Positions 32,689 through 42,791 are shown, counted from the stretch's first letter. The stretch is DNA of 64,000 bases from JAWPMT01 sp965229785 (GCA_965229785.1 CBDDJS010000001.1:1054001-1118000), one strand, 5' to 3'. Numbers and translations are program-made. The notes: generated from the letters alone by a model not told the origin.

Positions 32689-35300
32689 ACCATCCCCCTA
32701 AATGGATTGATAGCGTGCTGGAATTTTTTCTCCGGGATCGCTTTGCGGATGAAGTACTCGGCGACTTGCATGAATGGTACTATTGGAAGCAGGAGACTTA
32801 CTCTTCGGCCAGACTCAAAAGAACTTATCTGTGGAATGCCTTACGAGCGCTTCGTTTACATCAACTCAAAAGAATCAAAAACTTGTTTGTTCACCTAATA
32901 GATAATACCATGCTCAACAACAACATCAAGATCGGTATACGTTCATTACTCCAAAGTCGTTTTTTCACGACTATTAACGTACTGGGATTGACCTTGAGTC
33001 TGTTATCCTTTATGCTCATTTACGCTTTCATAAGGTACGAAAACAGCTACAACGACTTCCATCCGAAGCAGGAGGAGATTTATCGAATGCTTAGGACAAA
33101 CCTCATTGATGGTGAAAGAGAACGGCCTTTGCCAAGTCCGGTCCCAGATGCTTTTCTTCGTGATTTCGAAGGCGCCATGGAGTTTTCCTGTTTCGGACAG
33201 GATCCGGTTTTTGTAAAACTGGAGGATCAGCGATTCTATGAGGATGACTTTTATTGGAGTGATGCATCGGTACTTGAACTCTTTGACCTGCCTTTTGTTT
33301 TTGGGAATCCACGGGAGGCCCTAAAGCAGAAAAATACGGTGGTCCTGACTCGCGAGATCGCAGAGAAATACTTCGGAGAAGGTGTCAATCCGGTTGGGCG
33401 TTCCTTGCCTATTAAAATCTATGATGGCAATGTAGACATGCAGATGCGCATTGATGGGGTGATTGAGAACTTACCGCCCAATAGCGATTTGCCCTTCAAA
33501 TTGTTGGCATCAATGAGTAGTGTCGATGAATTATACGGTCATTTTAGCTCGCAATGGTGGTTGTCATGGCTGCACATTTACGTCCGTATTCCTGATGAAA
33601 GTACCCTTCAGCGTATTGAGGCCGCTGTTCCAATGATCGTTGAACGAGAACTCGGTGAAAAAATGGCGGAACAGATGTCTTTTGAATTTCAACCCCTGGA
33701 TGAAGTGCATTTGTATTCGGAAGGTGTTCACGCCTCAGGTACAGATGGTAGTATCCGACAGATAATGATCCTAAGTGTCATTGGCGTTTTTATCTTGTTG
33801 ATTGCCAATATCAATTACCTCAATCTGGTCAGTGCGAGAATGTCCCGTCGCCGCAAAGAGGTAGGTATACGCAGAGTCATGGGAGCAGGAAGTGGCCAAA
33901 TCATAGGGCAGTTTTTCACCGAGTCCTTATTGGCCATATTGTTAAGCTTTATACTGGCAATCGGCTTTACCTGGGTTGTTTGGCCTATGTTCAATGATTT
34001 AATTGGTAAGGAAATGCCTCTGTCTGTCCTGACTAATTGGGAAGCTGCGACCCAAATGACTATGGTGGTGATAGGTGTGGTCTTGTTATCAGGGATATAT
34101 CCAGCCTGGTTGGCCGGATCTATTCGAACCAGGGGATTAGTGGATAAGCAAGCTTCCTTTCGAACCAAACGGTTATTGCAAAAAGGCCTGGTTACCTTTC
34201 AATTTGCCATTACAGTTTTTTTGGTCGTGAGTTCAGTGTTGATCTTTCGTCAGGTCAGGTTCATGTCTGAAAAAGACCTGGGATTTGACAAAGATTTATT
34301 GGTAAGTATAAAAGTGGAAGACAAAGCCTTACAGGAAAAGATCGATGTGATTAAAAATGTGATGCATGAGGTTCCCGGAGTATTACAGGTGACTGCCTCA
34401 GGAGAATCTCTCCCCAGCGATATGAATAATGGAGCGGAGATGTATTGGGGTGAATCTGAAGATGAACATCATTTTGTTTTCATCATTGCCGTTGATGAAC
34501 TTTTCTTTGAGACCCTTGATATTCCGCTGGTCGAAGGCCAGAATTTTACCCCAACCTCCGATGCTTCGCTTTCAGGCCCTGTTATCTTCAATGAAACCGC
34601 AGCTCGTTTGCTCAAAGTAGAGTCCACTGTAGGAGATCAAATACGTATCCTGGATCACCAGCGCAGTGTGATTGGCGTGGCAAAAGACTATCACTATAAG
34701 TCGCTCAAAAATGAAGTGGGACCCATCATTTTCGTTTACGGTAAACCAGGATTTCGCGAAAGCCCGGATAACATCATCCTACGACTTTCTGGTTCTCAAA
34801 TCGCCGAGACCATAGGCCAATTGGAATCGATATGGAGTGATTTTTCAAACGATGAGTTATTTGATTACCATTTTGTTGATGAAAACTATGCGATTCTTTA
34901 TGACAGTGACCGACGTTTTCTAAAGCTATTTTCATTGTTTACTTTCCTGAGCATTGTCGTGTCTTGTCTGGGGCTTTACGGAGTGGTCTTGTTTGCCACA
35001 GAGGAACGAAGTAAGGAGATCAGCATACGAAAGGTCTTAGGTTCTTCAGTACTGCAAGTGACAGCACTTGTTTCTGGAAAATTTATTTTCCTCATTGTTA
35101 TCGGATTGCTGCTCGGTTTACCGATCGCCTTGTATTTCATCAATGAGTGGCTCGTACAATTCTCATATCAATTGCCACCTGAACCTGGTTATGTTACGTT
35201 GGCATTGGTAATGGTAGTGATTACCGCTGCTTTAACGATCGGGCTGAACACGGTGAAAGCAGCATTAGCCGATCCTGTAAAACATTTGCGAGATGAGTAG
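32685..35300 (+). CDS. MacB/FtsX-type ABC transporter permease with N-terminal prefix domain
   Basis: About 871 residues. The first 80 or so (PKWIDSVLEFFLRDRFADEVLGDLHEWY) are the soluble prefix found in permeases paired with PadR regulators. A first helix (about 105-125) is followed by a MacB-type periplasmic domain, then three helices of the FtsX core (INYLNLVSARMSRRRKEVGIRRVMGA), a second periplasmic domain and a second FtsX unit (ATEERSKEISIRKVLGSS). Substrates of such permeases include peptides and lipids; none can be named. No ATPase subunit is encoded beside it, so a distant one must serve. Its ATG overlaps the PadR stop, so the genes are coupled. Confidence 0.9.
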   Translation: MNHPPKWIDSVLEFFLRDRFADEVLGDLHEWYYWKQETYSSARLKRTYLWNALRALRLHQLKRIKNLFVHLIDNTMLNNNIKIGIRSLLQSRFFTTINVLGLTLSLLSFMLIYAFIRYENSYNDFHPKQEEIYRMLRTNLIDGERERPLPSPVPDAFLRDFEGAMEFSCFGQDPVFVKLEDQRFYEDDFYWSDASVLELFDLPFVFGNPREALKQKNTVVLTREIAEKYFGEGVNPVGRSLPIKIYDGNVDMQMRIDGVIENLPPNSDLPFKLLASMSSVDELYGHFSSQWWLSWLHIYVRIPDESTLQRIEAAVPMIVERELGEKMAEQMSFEFQPLDEVHLYSEGVHASGTDGSIRQIMILSVIGVFILLIANINYLNLVSARMSRRRKEVGIRRVMGAGSGQIIGQFFTESLLAILLSFILAIGFTWVVWPMFNDLIGKEMPLSVLTNWEAATQMTMVVIGVVLLSGIYPAWLAGSIRTRGLVDKQASFRTKRLLQKGLVTFQFAITVFLVVSSVLIFRQVRFMSEKDLGFDKDLLVSIKVEDKALQEKIDVIKNVMHEVPGVLQVTASGESLPSDMNNGAEMYWGESEDEHHFVFIIAVDELFFETLDIPLVEGQNFTPTSDASLSGPVIFNETAARLLKVESTVGDQIRILDHQRSVIGVAKDYHYKSLKNEVGPIIFVYGKPGFRESPDNIILRLSGSQIAETIGQLESIWSDFSNDELFDYHFVDENYAILYDSDRRFLKLFSLFTFLSIVVSCLGLYGVVLFATEERSKEISIRKVLGSSVLQVTALVSGKFIFLIVIGLLLGLPIALYFINEWLVQFSYQLPPEPGYVTLALVMVVITAALTIGLNTVKAALADPVKHLRDE

Positions 35301-35366
35301 ATAAACTTGCTTTCAGGCGATTATCAATTAGTTTTAAGCGCCAGAAACTTATTGATATCTCAAATC

Positions 35367-35403
35367 TGATACTAGGTTAACACGGATGTGATACTAGATT
35401 GAC
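35367..35403. promoter_or_regulatory. 15-bp direct repeats upstream of the S9 peptidase
   Basis: TGATACTAGGTTAAC (35367-35381) and TGATACTAGATTGAC (35389-35403) differ at two positions and are 22 bp apart, about two helical turns. They lie 44-80 bp before the peptidase start codon. The arrangement suggests side-by-side binding of a regulator, or overlap with the promoter. Confidence 0.4.
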
Positions 35404-35446
35404 AATGAGCTCTTTCGATTGGTTGCCGGCATTCAACTAACCATCA

Positions 35447-37705
35447 ATGAAAGCAATAAAATTCGCCCTGATCTTCCTGTTATTGGAACTCTCTTTTGTC
35501 TCAAGAAGTCAAGAAACTGATATGGCCGTGCGCTATGATCGTGCCGTATCGTACATGTGGGAAAACCTGTATAACAAACGCATTTATAACCTTTGGATTG
35601 ATCCTAATTGGTATGCCGATTCTACGGGATTTTGGTATACGACTCAATCGAACGACGGTAAGGCTTACTGGCAAGTGACATGGGACGATATACAGAAAAA
35701 GCCTGCTTTTGATCATGAGCGATTGGCCAATGCTTTATCAATTGCAACGGGTGATACCCTGGAGGGAAATAAATTGCCTGTCCATGCCATCGAACCTATC
35801 GGTTCAGATTCCCTGAAAATAGGAGTAGATGACGTTTTCTATCAATTTGCCATTGCGGATTATCAACTTACCGAGTTGCCCAAGAAGGAAGAGGAGGCCA
35901 ATTCAGCAATGGAGGCTCGCTCATCCGGAGGCAAGTGGACGGCTTATACAAAAGATTACAACCTCTATGTGAAAGATGCCTCAGGTAATGAAAAACAACT
36001 GAGTAAAGATGGAAAGAAAGGCTATGAATATGCTACCTGGTATGGTTGGGGAGATATCATGGAAGGAGAAAATGATGACCGTCCCAAACGCTTCTTCGCG
36101 AGCTGGTCTCCTGATGAGGAATGGGTATACGCCGAATTACTTGATTTCAGCAATGCACAAAAGATGTATTTGCTTGACTGGAGTGTAGACACCTTGTACA
36201 GACCCAGGTTGTTAGGCTACTATCGAGGCTCACCTGGCGATACAACCATGGTCTATCAGGAGCCAACATTCTTTCATGCAGCTACTGGCAAAAGAGTTAC
36301 CACGGGTTTGCCCCCTACAACGCATATCAATTCGATGGGAGTGACCTGGACCAACAATCCGAATGAAGTGATCCTGACCTATCAGACAAGAGGTTATCAG
36401 GAATATTCAATCTATCGACTCAACCTCGAAACTGAAAAAAGAGAATTGCTTTACCGGGAAACCAGCAACACGAACATCGATAATTTCCGATACAATCTCA
36501 TCCAGGATAAAGACTATATATTCTTCCTGTCGGAGAAAAGCGGCTGGCGACAGCTTTATAGTCTGAACCTGCGTAATAAGGAAATCAAGGCACTGACGAA
36601 AGGGGAGTATTATGTCCAAAACATAGAGCGCATTGATGAAGAAAATGAAGTGATCTATTTCCGGGCATCTGGTAAAGAAAGTGATATCAACCCTTATTTG
36701 TACCATTTATACCGTGTAGGATTCAATGGAAAAGGTTTAAGGTCATTGACTTCTGACGACCTGCACCATCAGGTCAGGATTTCCCCGAATGCGAAGTTTG
36801 TCGTGGACAATGTTTCCACAGTTGCTACCCCAACCAGGAGTGTTCTTCGTGACACGAAGACTGGAAAGGAGTTACTGGAATTGGCACGAGCTGATATCAA
36901 AGGAATACCTGAATGGGAAGCGCCTCAGACTTTCGAAGTGACCGCCGGAGATGGTGAGACAAAAATTTATGGCGCATTATGGAAACCTACGGATTTTGAT
37001 CCCAATAAGAAGTATCCGCTTATTGACAATAGTTACACCGGTCCTCATACCAATATGTTTCCGAGCACTTTCAGTCAGGCTTTCGGTAATCAGGACCTTG
37101 CTGAATTGGGTTTTATCGTGATGCGTGTGGATGGTAGAGGTTCGGCAGGACGTTCAAAAGCTTTTCATGATTTCAGTTACAAAAACCTGGGTGGGGGACT
37201 TACGGATCATGCCCATGCCATTCGACAACTCGGTGATCGTTATTCCTGGATCGATACGGACCGTGTTGGCATTTATGGCCATTCAGCAGGTGGTTATGAT
37301 GCCGGCCATGCGGTACTTGCTTTTCCGGAAACGTATCATGTAGCAGTAGCCAGTTCCGCGGATCATGATCATCGCATGGAGAAAGCCTGGTGGCCCGAAA
37401 TGTACATGGGTTGGCCGGTGGATTCTGCCTATCATCTACAATCCAATATTACCATGGCAGGAAACCTGAAAGGAAAATTATTGATCACGCATGGTGGAAT
37501 CGATGAGAATGTAAATCCATCAGCAAGCTTTAAATTAGCAGAAGCGTTAGTGCAGGCGGATAAGCCATTTGATATGCTGATATTTCCGAGTCAGCGGCAT
37601 GGCTATCGGGGTAAAGTGAGGTATTATTTCATGAAATCCAGATGGAATTACTTTGTGGAACACCTGCTGGGTGTTGATCCCGTTTGGGATTTTGATTGGA
37701 ACTGA
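35447..37705 (+). CDS. Secreted S9-family prolyl oligopeptidase (dipeptidyl-peptidase IV-like)
   Basis: The 752-residue protein has a signal peptide (KFALIFLLLELSFVSRSQ). An N-terminal beta-propeller of the DPP-IV kind follows (about 80-480; WSPDEEWVYAELLD, VTWTNNPNEVILTYQT). A C-terminal alpha/beta-hydrolase domain carries the nucleophile IYGHSAGGYD (Ser about 607), the Asp in ITHGGIDENVNP and the His in SQRHGYRG. The family cleaves short peptides, often after proline; the exact specificity is not readable here. It acts in the periplasm or outside. It is followed 1 bp later by the DUF3667 gene. The paired direct repeats upstream may regulate it. Confidence 0.92.
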   Translation: MKAIKFALIFLLLELSFVSRSQETDMAVRYDRAVSYMWENLYNKRIYNLWIDPNWYADSTGFWYTTQSNDGKAYWQVTWDDIQKKPAFDHERLANALSIATGDTLEGNKLPVHAIEPIGSDSLKIGVDDVFYQFAIADYQLTELPKKEEEANSAMEARSSGGKWTAYTKDYNLYVKDASGNEKQLSKDGKKGYEYATWYGWGDIMEGENDDRPKRFFASWSPDEEWVYAELLDFSNAQKMYLLDWSVDTLYRPRLLGYYRGSPGDTTMVYQEPTFFHAATGKRVTTGLPPTTHINSMGVTWTNNPNEVILTYQTRGYQEYSIYRLNLETEKRELLYRETSNTNIDNFRYNLIQDKDYIFFLSEKSGWRQLYSLNLRNKEIKALTKGEYYVQNIERIDEENEVIYFRASGKESDINPYLYHLYRVGFNGKGLRSLTSDDLHHQVRISPNAKFVVDNVSTVATPTRSVLRDTKTGKELLELARADIKGIPEWEAPQTFEVTAGDGETKIYGALWKPTDFDPNKKYPLIDNSYTGPHTNMFPSTFSQAFGNQDLAELGFIVMRVDGRGSAGRSKAFHDFSYKNLGGGLTDHAHAIRQLGDRYSWIDTDRVGIYGHSAGGYDAGHAVLAFPETYHVAVASSADHDHRMEKAWWPEMYMGWPVDSAYHLQSNITMAGNLKGKLLITHGGIDENVNPSASFKLAEALVQADKPFDMLIFPSQRHGYRGKVRYYFMKSRWNYFVEHLLGVDPVWDFDWN

Positions 37706-37706
37706 A

Positions 37707-38504
37707 ATGAATTGTAAGAATTGTGGATCATCATTAGCAGAAGGAGCACATTTTTGTCATGAATGTGGGGCTAAAGTAGTTACCAAGCGTATCACATTCA
37801 TGAAAATGATCACCGACATGCTTCGAAACATTGTCGGTCTGGACAATACCTATTTAAGGACGCTTAAAACCATGTTTATCAGTCCGCAATTGGTATTGTC
37901 GGATTACATGAATGGCGTACGAAAAAGGTATTTTCCACCATTTGGTTTTTTTACCATTGGTGCGGCACTTGCCTTATTTGCCTTCCAGCAGTTCACAGAA
38001 GATTATATCGCCCTTTCTCAAGGCATCAATGAAAGTCAGTTTGAGGTAATTGATAAGGCCATCGAACCAGACAAAGAAATGGATGTAGACTCAATAGAGG
38101 AACAACTGGCCAATGCAGAGGAGATCCAGCGAACGATATTGAGATACTTTAATTTCTTTTCCTTCCTGTTGCTTCCAGGGTATGCCTTGATGAGTTTTGT
38201 CGTCTATCGGAAGCCTTACAATTTTGGAGAACACCTGGTGGCCAATGCCTATATGCAAGGCGTTACATTCTTGTTCACCCTCGTTTTCTTTTTGCTAAGC
38301 CTGATCATTGATCCTGGCCTCTATATGATCAGTATGGTTTTTGTAATAGGGTATTATACGTATGCTTATGGCAAGTGGTATCAACTTTCTTTCGGCAAAA
38401 GCTTGGTGAAACTGTTGCTTTTCCTGTTGGTACTGGTCGGATTCTTGCTGGCGCTTTTTATTGTCGGTGTATTGATTGGGATCATTTTGGCTTTTCTTAA
38501 GTAG
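37707..38504 (+). CDS. DUF3667 zinc-ribbon membrane protein
   Basis: The 265-residue protein has an N-terminal zinc ribbon (MNCKNCGSSLAEGAHFCHECGAK, Cys 3, 6, 17, 20), then the family core LRTLKTMFISPQLVLSDYMNGVRKRYFPPFGFFTIGAAL and four membrane helices. The Pro and Tyr-rich stretch before the first helix is characteristic of DUF3667, a Bacteroidota family without known function. ATG 37707 is chosen because it begins the ribbon and lies 1 bp after the peptidase stop, suggesting coupled translation. Confidence 0.88.
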   Translation: MNCKNCGSSLAEGAHFCHECGAKVVTKRITFMKMITDMLRNIVGLDNTYLRTLKTMFISPQLVLSDYMNGVRKRYFPPFGFFTIGAALALFAFQQFTEDYIALSQGINESQFEVIDKAIEPDKEMDVDSIEEQLANAEEIQRTILRYFNFFSFLLLPGYALMSFVVYRKPYNFGEHLVANAYMQGVTFLFTLVFFLLSLIIDPGLYMISMVFVIGYYTYAYGKWYQLSFGKSLVKLLLFLLVLVGFLLALFIVGVLIGIILAFLK

Positions 38505-38617
38505 CGATAGAACCGTCAAATCACTTTACATTTCTGCCATAATGCTTGTTTAGGCAATCATTAACAAACCCACGTAGATAAGACGCGTAAAGGCAATTAT
38601 CAACACACATCGCCTAC

Positions 38618-40876
38618 ATGTTTCGCCCCTACGCCAAAATCATACCCGTGCTTTTGCTCACCGGTATGATAACTCATTTGTCCTATGGACAAGTGTCTAT
38701 TACAAATCTCGCCACTACTTATTCCGAGGATTTTAATGCTTTACCCCAAAACGAATTCCTTCAGGAGGACCCATGGACAGATGATACGACATTGCCCAAT
38801 TGGTTTGCTGAAAATGAAGACAGTGAAACCCTGAATATCCGCTATGGTGGTGACCGACATACCGGCGGGTCATCGGAAAGAGGACTATACAGTTACGGGA
38901 ATAGAAATGTTTCGGATATGGCCCTGGGAGTGATCACCAGAGACGCTTCGGGAGACATCACTTACGGTGTGAAATACCAGAATAACAGTGGTCAGACCAT
39001 CAATTCCGTCACGGTAAGTTATACTGGAGAACAATGGCGCATCAGTAATGGTCAGCGACCGCAGGTACTCGGGTTTTCGTATTTGGTCTCCAATTCAGAT
39101 CCCACCATTGCCATCCCAGAGCGAACCAGTGGATATGTCTATGTGCCTGAGCTGTACTTTACCGCTCCAAGATTTGATACCACAGGTTTGAACCTTGCCG
39201 GTGAAACCGGTTTACCCCTTGATGGTAACAGCAGTGAAAACCGGGTCCAAATCACTTTCTCATTCAATCTATCCCTGGCTGATGGCGAATACCTTCTTTT
39301 TCGCTGGTACAAAGAGAACAGCCCCAAAATTGAATTTGGTTTAGCCATTGATGATTTGGACGTTGATTTCTCGTCTGCTACATTGACTTCCCTGAGCTTT
39401 CAGAGCAATGCGCCCATTTATCACTACATCGCCGGACCTATTGATTTAAGGATTCCGGATGATTCCGATAGCGAGACCTATGATCCGCCTACCACGGTTG
39501 AATCAATGGTGATGGATCCGGAAGAAACGACCTTTCGGAGCATGATCCAAAGTGTACTTGCGTCAGATTTCACTCAGGCGCGCACAGACGCAACAACGAT
39601 TGGCTATGACTTGGTTACGTTTACTGATGTTAGCAATAGCAACAAAGTGCACTATGTATTGCGGCATAATGGGGAGGTAGATAATCCACATCACTGGGGG
39701 ACCTACATCTTCAATGCAAGTCCGGGTTATGTCAATCAGCACTTGTCAGTGCCTCATCCAGTTCATGATAGTTTTACAAGTAGACAGGGGGGATACCTCT
39801 ATCAGGAGTTAGATGTGGCAGGTATCCAGATCGCCGGAAATTATCGTTGTTCTTCCAGCGTGTTGAGCGGTTGCCACGGTAGTACAACAGTTTGCTCAGG
39901 AAGTACGAGTTTTCGAGCGTCTGATGCTGCACACGCCACAGAAATGCCCTTTCATTATGCTTCGGAAGAGATTGCCAATGACAATACCTCCAGTCACTTT
40001 ATACAACTACATGGCTTTGTGTTCGTGGGCGGAGACCCGGATGTGATCGTTTCTAATGGCACCGACCTGACTCCTTCTGGTTCCGACCTGGTGGTGGATT
40101 TTGTGAATTACATTGATAATAATTCCAGTTTCAATGCAGTCGGTGTTCATTCTGATCCTTATGACGATAAGCTGACAGGCTACACCAATACATTCGGGAG
40201 GTTCCTGAACGTGCATCAGGGGGATATCTGTAGTTCTAACGAAATTGCGAATAGCACATCCGACCGCTTCATGCACGTAGAACAACGTGGAGAGCTCCGC
40301 GAGATTGAATCCAACTATGACCTGGTTCGCGACGCAATCATCAACTTCAATGATATGGCGTTACCACTTGACCTTATGTTATTTGATTTTCGATCTATTC
40401 GTGGAAACCACTGGTTGATTTGGCGTGCAAGACATGCTCATAACGTTGATCGGGTTGAAATTGAGGGATCTGCTGACGGCCATTCCTTTTCAGGCGTAGG
40501 TACGCAAACAGTGATCAATACAGATGATGTGAAGGATTACAGTTTCAAAATTGAAACGGAAGATTTCGCGTTTTATCGCCTGAAAATCATCGATTTTGAT
40601 GGCTACACGGAGTACTCCAAGGTTTTACATATACCTTATTTTTCTACTGTGGTCGCGAAAGTATTCCCTGCCATTATCAAGGAAAATTGTAGAATTGAAG
40701 CTCCTGAGGGGACCTACATAAGCATTTTTGATCCGCTTGGGAGATCAGTAATTGATCATTGTATGGAAAGAGAATGGGTCACTTTTGACATGACAGGATT
40801 GAATCCCGGAATGTACCTGGTGAATTTGGCACAGGGAAATTGGAAAAAGCAATTCAAAATTGTCGTTCGACCTTAA
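38618..40876 (+). CDS. Secreted T9SS protein with an unclassified catalytic-looking domain
   Basis: The 752-residue protein has a signal peptide (LLLTGMITHLSYGQ), then a beta-sandwich of about 230 residues (YSEDFNALPQ to IDDLDVDFSSA). A central domain at about 250-580 is rich in conserved-looking His, Cys and Asp (HYVLRHNGEVDNPHHWG, SVPHPVHDSFTSRQGG, YRCSSSVLSGCHGSTTVC, SDAAHATEM, HVEQRGELR). The sequence ends in a T9SS sorting domain (DPLGRSVIDH, LNPGMYLVNL, KQFKIVVRP). The spread of HPVHD and a late His-Val-Glu recalls N-formylglutamate-amidohydrolase-like metal enzymes, but I am not sure, and no function is assigned. It overlaps the end of truA by 4 bp, tail to tail. Confidence 0.75.
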   Translation: MFRPYAKIIPVLLLTGMITHLSYGQVSITNLATTYSEDFNALPQNEFLQEDPWTDDTTLPNWFAENEDSETLNIRYGGDRHTGGSSERGLYSYGNRNVSDMALGVITRDASGDITYGVKYQNNSGQTINSVTVSYTGEQWRISNGQRPQVLGFSYLVSNSDPTIAIPERTSGYVYVPELYFTAPRFDTTGLNLAGETGLPLDGNSSENRVQITFSFNLSLADGEYLLFRWYKENSPKIEFGLAIDDLDVDFSSATLTSLSFQSNAPIYHYIAGPIDLRIPDDSDSETYDPPTTVESMVMDPEETTFRSMIQSVLASDFTQARTDATTIGYDLVTFTDVSNSNKVHYVLRHNGEVDNPHHWGTYIFNASPGYVNQHLSVPHPVHDSFTSRQGGYLYQELDVAGIQIAGNYRCSSSVLSGCHGSTTVCSGSTSFRASDAAHATEMPFHYASEEIANDNTSSHFIQLHGFVFVGGDPDVIVSNGTDLTPSGSDLVVDFVNYIDNNSSFNAVGVHSDPYDDKLTGYTNTFGRFLNVHQGDICSSNEIANSTSDRFMHVEQRGELREIESNYDLVRDAIINFNDMALPLDLMLFDFRSIRGNHWLIWRARHAHNVDRVEIEGSADGHSFSGVGTQTVINTDDVKDYSFKIETEDFAFYRLKIIDFDGYTEYSKVLHIPYFSTVVAKVFPAIIKENCRIEAPEGTYISIFDPLGRSVIDHCMEREWVTFDMTGLNPGMYLVNLAQGNWKKQFKIVVRP

Positions 40877-41652
40877 TCAAAGATCACCTGATGTAGCCGT
40901 AATCCTGACCCTGGAGCCACGGTTTTGATCTGTCCTGATTTTTCACCGGTAAGTAGTGCCTGGAGTTCATCTAAAGTCAAAAGTCCTCTTCCGATTTCGA
41001 TCAAGGCGCCCATCATGAGTCGAACCTGATAGCGCAGAAATCCCGAAGAAGTAGCCTGGAAAACATAATGATTGCTGGTAGGTAAATAGTTTTGATCACT
41101 TTCGACTTTAATAATTTCAGATCGATTCAGAGTCCTTGTCAATTGCGTGGCCTCACCCGGTTTGCTGGTAAACGAGGTGAAATCATGCTTACCCTCAAGG
41201 AATTTGGCTGCATCGATCATGGTTTCAATTTCTAGTTTCTTGCCAAAATACTGAACCAGTGGAGCAGAAAAAGGGTGAGGTTTTTCGCCAAAACTGAAGT
41301 GATAATGATAGGTCTTTGTCTTTGCGTGTTGTATGATATTGAATTGAGCATCGACCGCTTTTGCTGATCGCGCCCGGATATCAGCCGGTAAATTGGCATT
41401 CAGTCGATGCACAAGCTGTTCCGGTACCAACTCGCTGGTTGTAAATAATTCAAAGGCATAGTCCTCTGCGGATACCTTGGCATCTGTTCTTCCACATCCG
41501 AGGCTCCGGAAAGGCGTATCCCCAAGGACAAATTTAAGGGTCTTATCAACCATTAGGTGGACTGTTTTCAGCCCTTCCTGCTTTTGCCATCCGTGATAAC
41601 GAAAGCCCAGGAATTCAATACGGACCAGATAAAAGAAAGACCATTCAGGCAT
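40873..41652 (-). CDS. truA: tRNA pseudouridine synthase A-like protein
   Basis: The 259-residue protein has the TruA layout: an N-terminal half with the catalytic loop GCGRTDAKVSAEDYAFELF (Asp57) and a C-terminal half with YVFQATSSGFLRYQVRLMMGALIEIGRG. TruA isomerises U38-40 in the tRNA anticodon arm. The catalytic loop is diverged: Arg-Thr-Asp-Ala-Lys-Val-Ser-Ala replaces the usual Arg-Thr-Asp-x-Gly-Val-His-Ala, so this could be a TruA-like paralogue with altered targets. It is divergent from the aldose epimerase gene. Confidence 0.82.
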   Translation of the reverse strand: MPEWSFFYLVRIEFLGFRYHGWQKQEGLKTVHLMVDKTLKFVLGDTPFRSLGCGRTDAKVSAEDYAFELFTTSELVPEQLVHRLNANLPADIRARSAKAVDAQFNIIQHAKTKTYHYHFSFGEKPHPFSAPLVQYFGKKLEIETMIDAAKFLEGKHDFTSFTSKPGEATQLTRTLNRSEIIKVESDQNYLPTSNHYVFQATSSGFLRYQVRLMMGALIEIGRGLLTLDELQALLTGEKSGQIKTVAPGSGLRLHQVIFD

Positions 41653-41785
41653 GCGGTGAAATTAATACCTTCTGAGTTGTATGTTCTAATCGGGGAATGT
41701 GAGTTTATTCACACACTTCGCCTGACTTTCTACGCGAAATCATTCTGATTTTATATCTTCACCCAAACCACCATTTTTTGGCGTC

Positions 41786-42751
41786 ATGGCCTACGCAATT
41801 GAAGAGACTGAAATAGAAAACATCAAGGCGATCCAGCTTCGGAAAGGAGATCAGGTCGTGATGGAAGTATTGCCTGATCAGGGGGCCATGCTCAATAAAC
41901 TGTTATTTGAGGTGGGAGGTGACTGGCTGGAGGCCATCGAGGGATATGAGGCCTATGCTGATGTCTCCGAAAAAGTCGGTTCGAAAAGCGCAGTTCTTTT
42001 TCCGTTTCCTAACCGATTGGAAAAAGGAACGTATCGTTACGAAGGTCGCGAATATGTATTTCCAGTCGATGACGCTTTTCAGGGCAATGCCATTCACGGA
42101 TTTGTAAGGAATGAGCCATTCAAAGTATTGGAATTGGAGGCTAATGAGGATGGAGGTTCTGCAAAACTGGCGTATTTCTATTCAGGTGATCGCAATTATT
42201 ACCCATTTGCTTTTGGGTTGACCATAGCATTTAGCTATTCCACTGATCGCTTAGACGTGAAATTCGAAGTGGAAAACCGCGGGAACGGACATATGCCCAT
42301 TGGATTTGGTTGGCACCCTTACCTTACGATCAACAAACGACCGTTGAGTAGTTTGAAAATGAAATTGCCTTTTGTAAGCCAGGTAGAGCTAAATGAAGAA
42401 AAACTGCCCACGGGTAATGTTGGTGATTTCATGGATTATGAGGAACCTAATGACATTGGAGACAAGTCCTTTGACGATTGCTTCAAGTTGATCATGCAGG
42501 ATAACTCTATTTTGTATTCACCTGAGGATGCAGTTGGAATAGCCATGGAAGCTTCTAAAGAATGTTTATTCCTTCAGGTTTTTACACCATCTGAGCGTAA
42601 CAGCATCGCCATCGAGCCCATGAATTGCAACATCAATGCTTTCAATAATCAGGAGGGGTTGATGGACCTGGAACGCGGTAGTTTCTATCATATCAATTGC
42701 GCCATACGCGTAGTAGACCAGGAGGAATTCGAGGAGTTACTGGAAGACTAG
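41786..42751 (+). CDS. Aldose 1-epimerase family protein
   Basis: The 321-residue galactose-mutarotase-fold protein carries the sugar-binding Arg in LFPFPNRLEKG, the histidine in AIHGFVRNEPF, the second conserved His in GFGWHPYL and the catalytic glutamate in IAIEPMNCNINAFNNQEG. These enzymes interconvert alpha and beta anomers of hexoses. The absence of a signal peptide indicates the cytoplasm. No sugar-utilisation genes are adjacent, so the natural sugar is unknown. Confidence 0.9.
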   Translation: MAYAIEETEIENIKAIQLRKGDQVVMEVLPDQGAMLNKLLFEVGGDWLEAIEGYEAYADVSEKVGSKSAVLFPFPNRLEKGTYRYEGREYVFPVDDAFQGNAIHGFVRNEPFKVLELEANEDGGSAKLAYFYSGDRNYYPFAFGLTIAFSYSTDRLDVKFEVENRGNGHMPIGFGWHPYLTINKRPLSSLKMKLPFVSQVELNEEKLPTGNVGDFMDYEEPNDIGDKSFDDCFKLIMQDNSILYSPEDAVGIAMEASKECLFLQVFTPSERNSIAIEPMNCNINAFNNQEGLMDLERGSFYHINCAIRVVDQEEFEELLED

Positions 42752-42791
42752 CCAACTGAATTTTCAGATTTTCAGTATAGCCATAAGAGGA

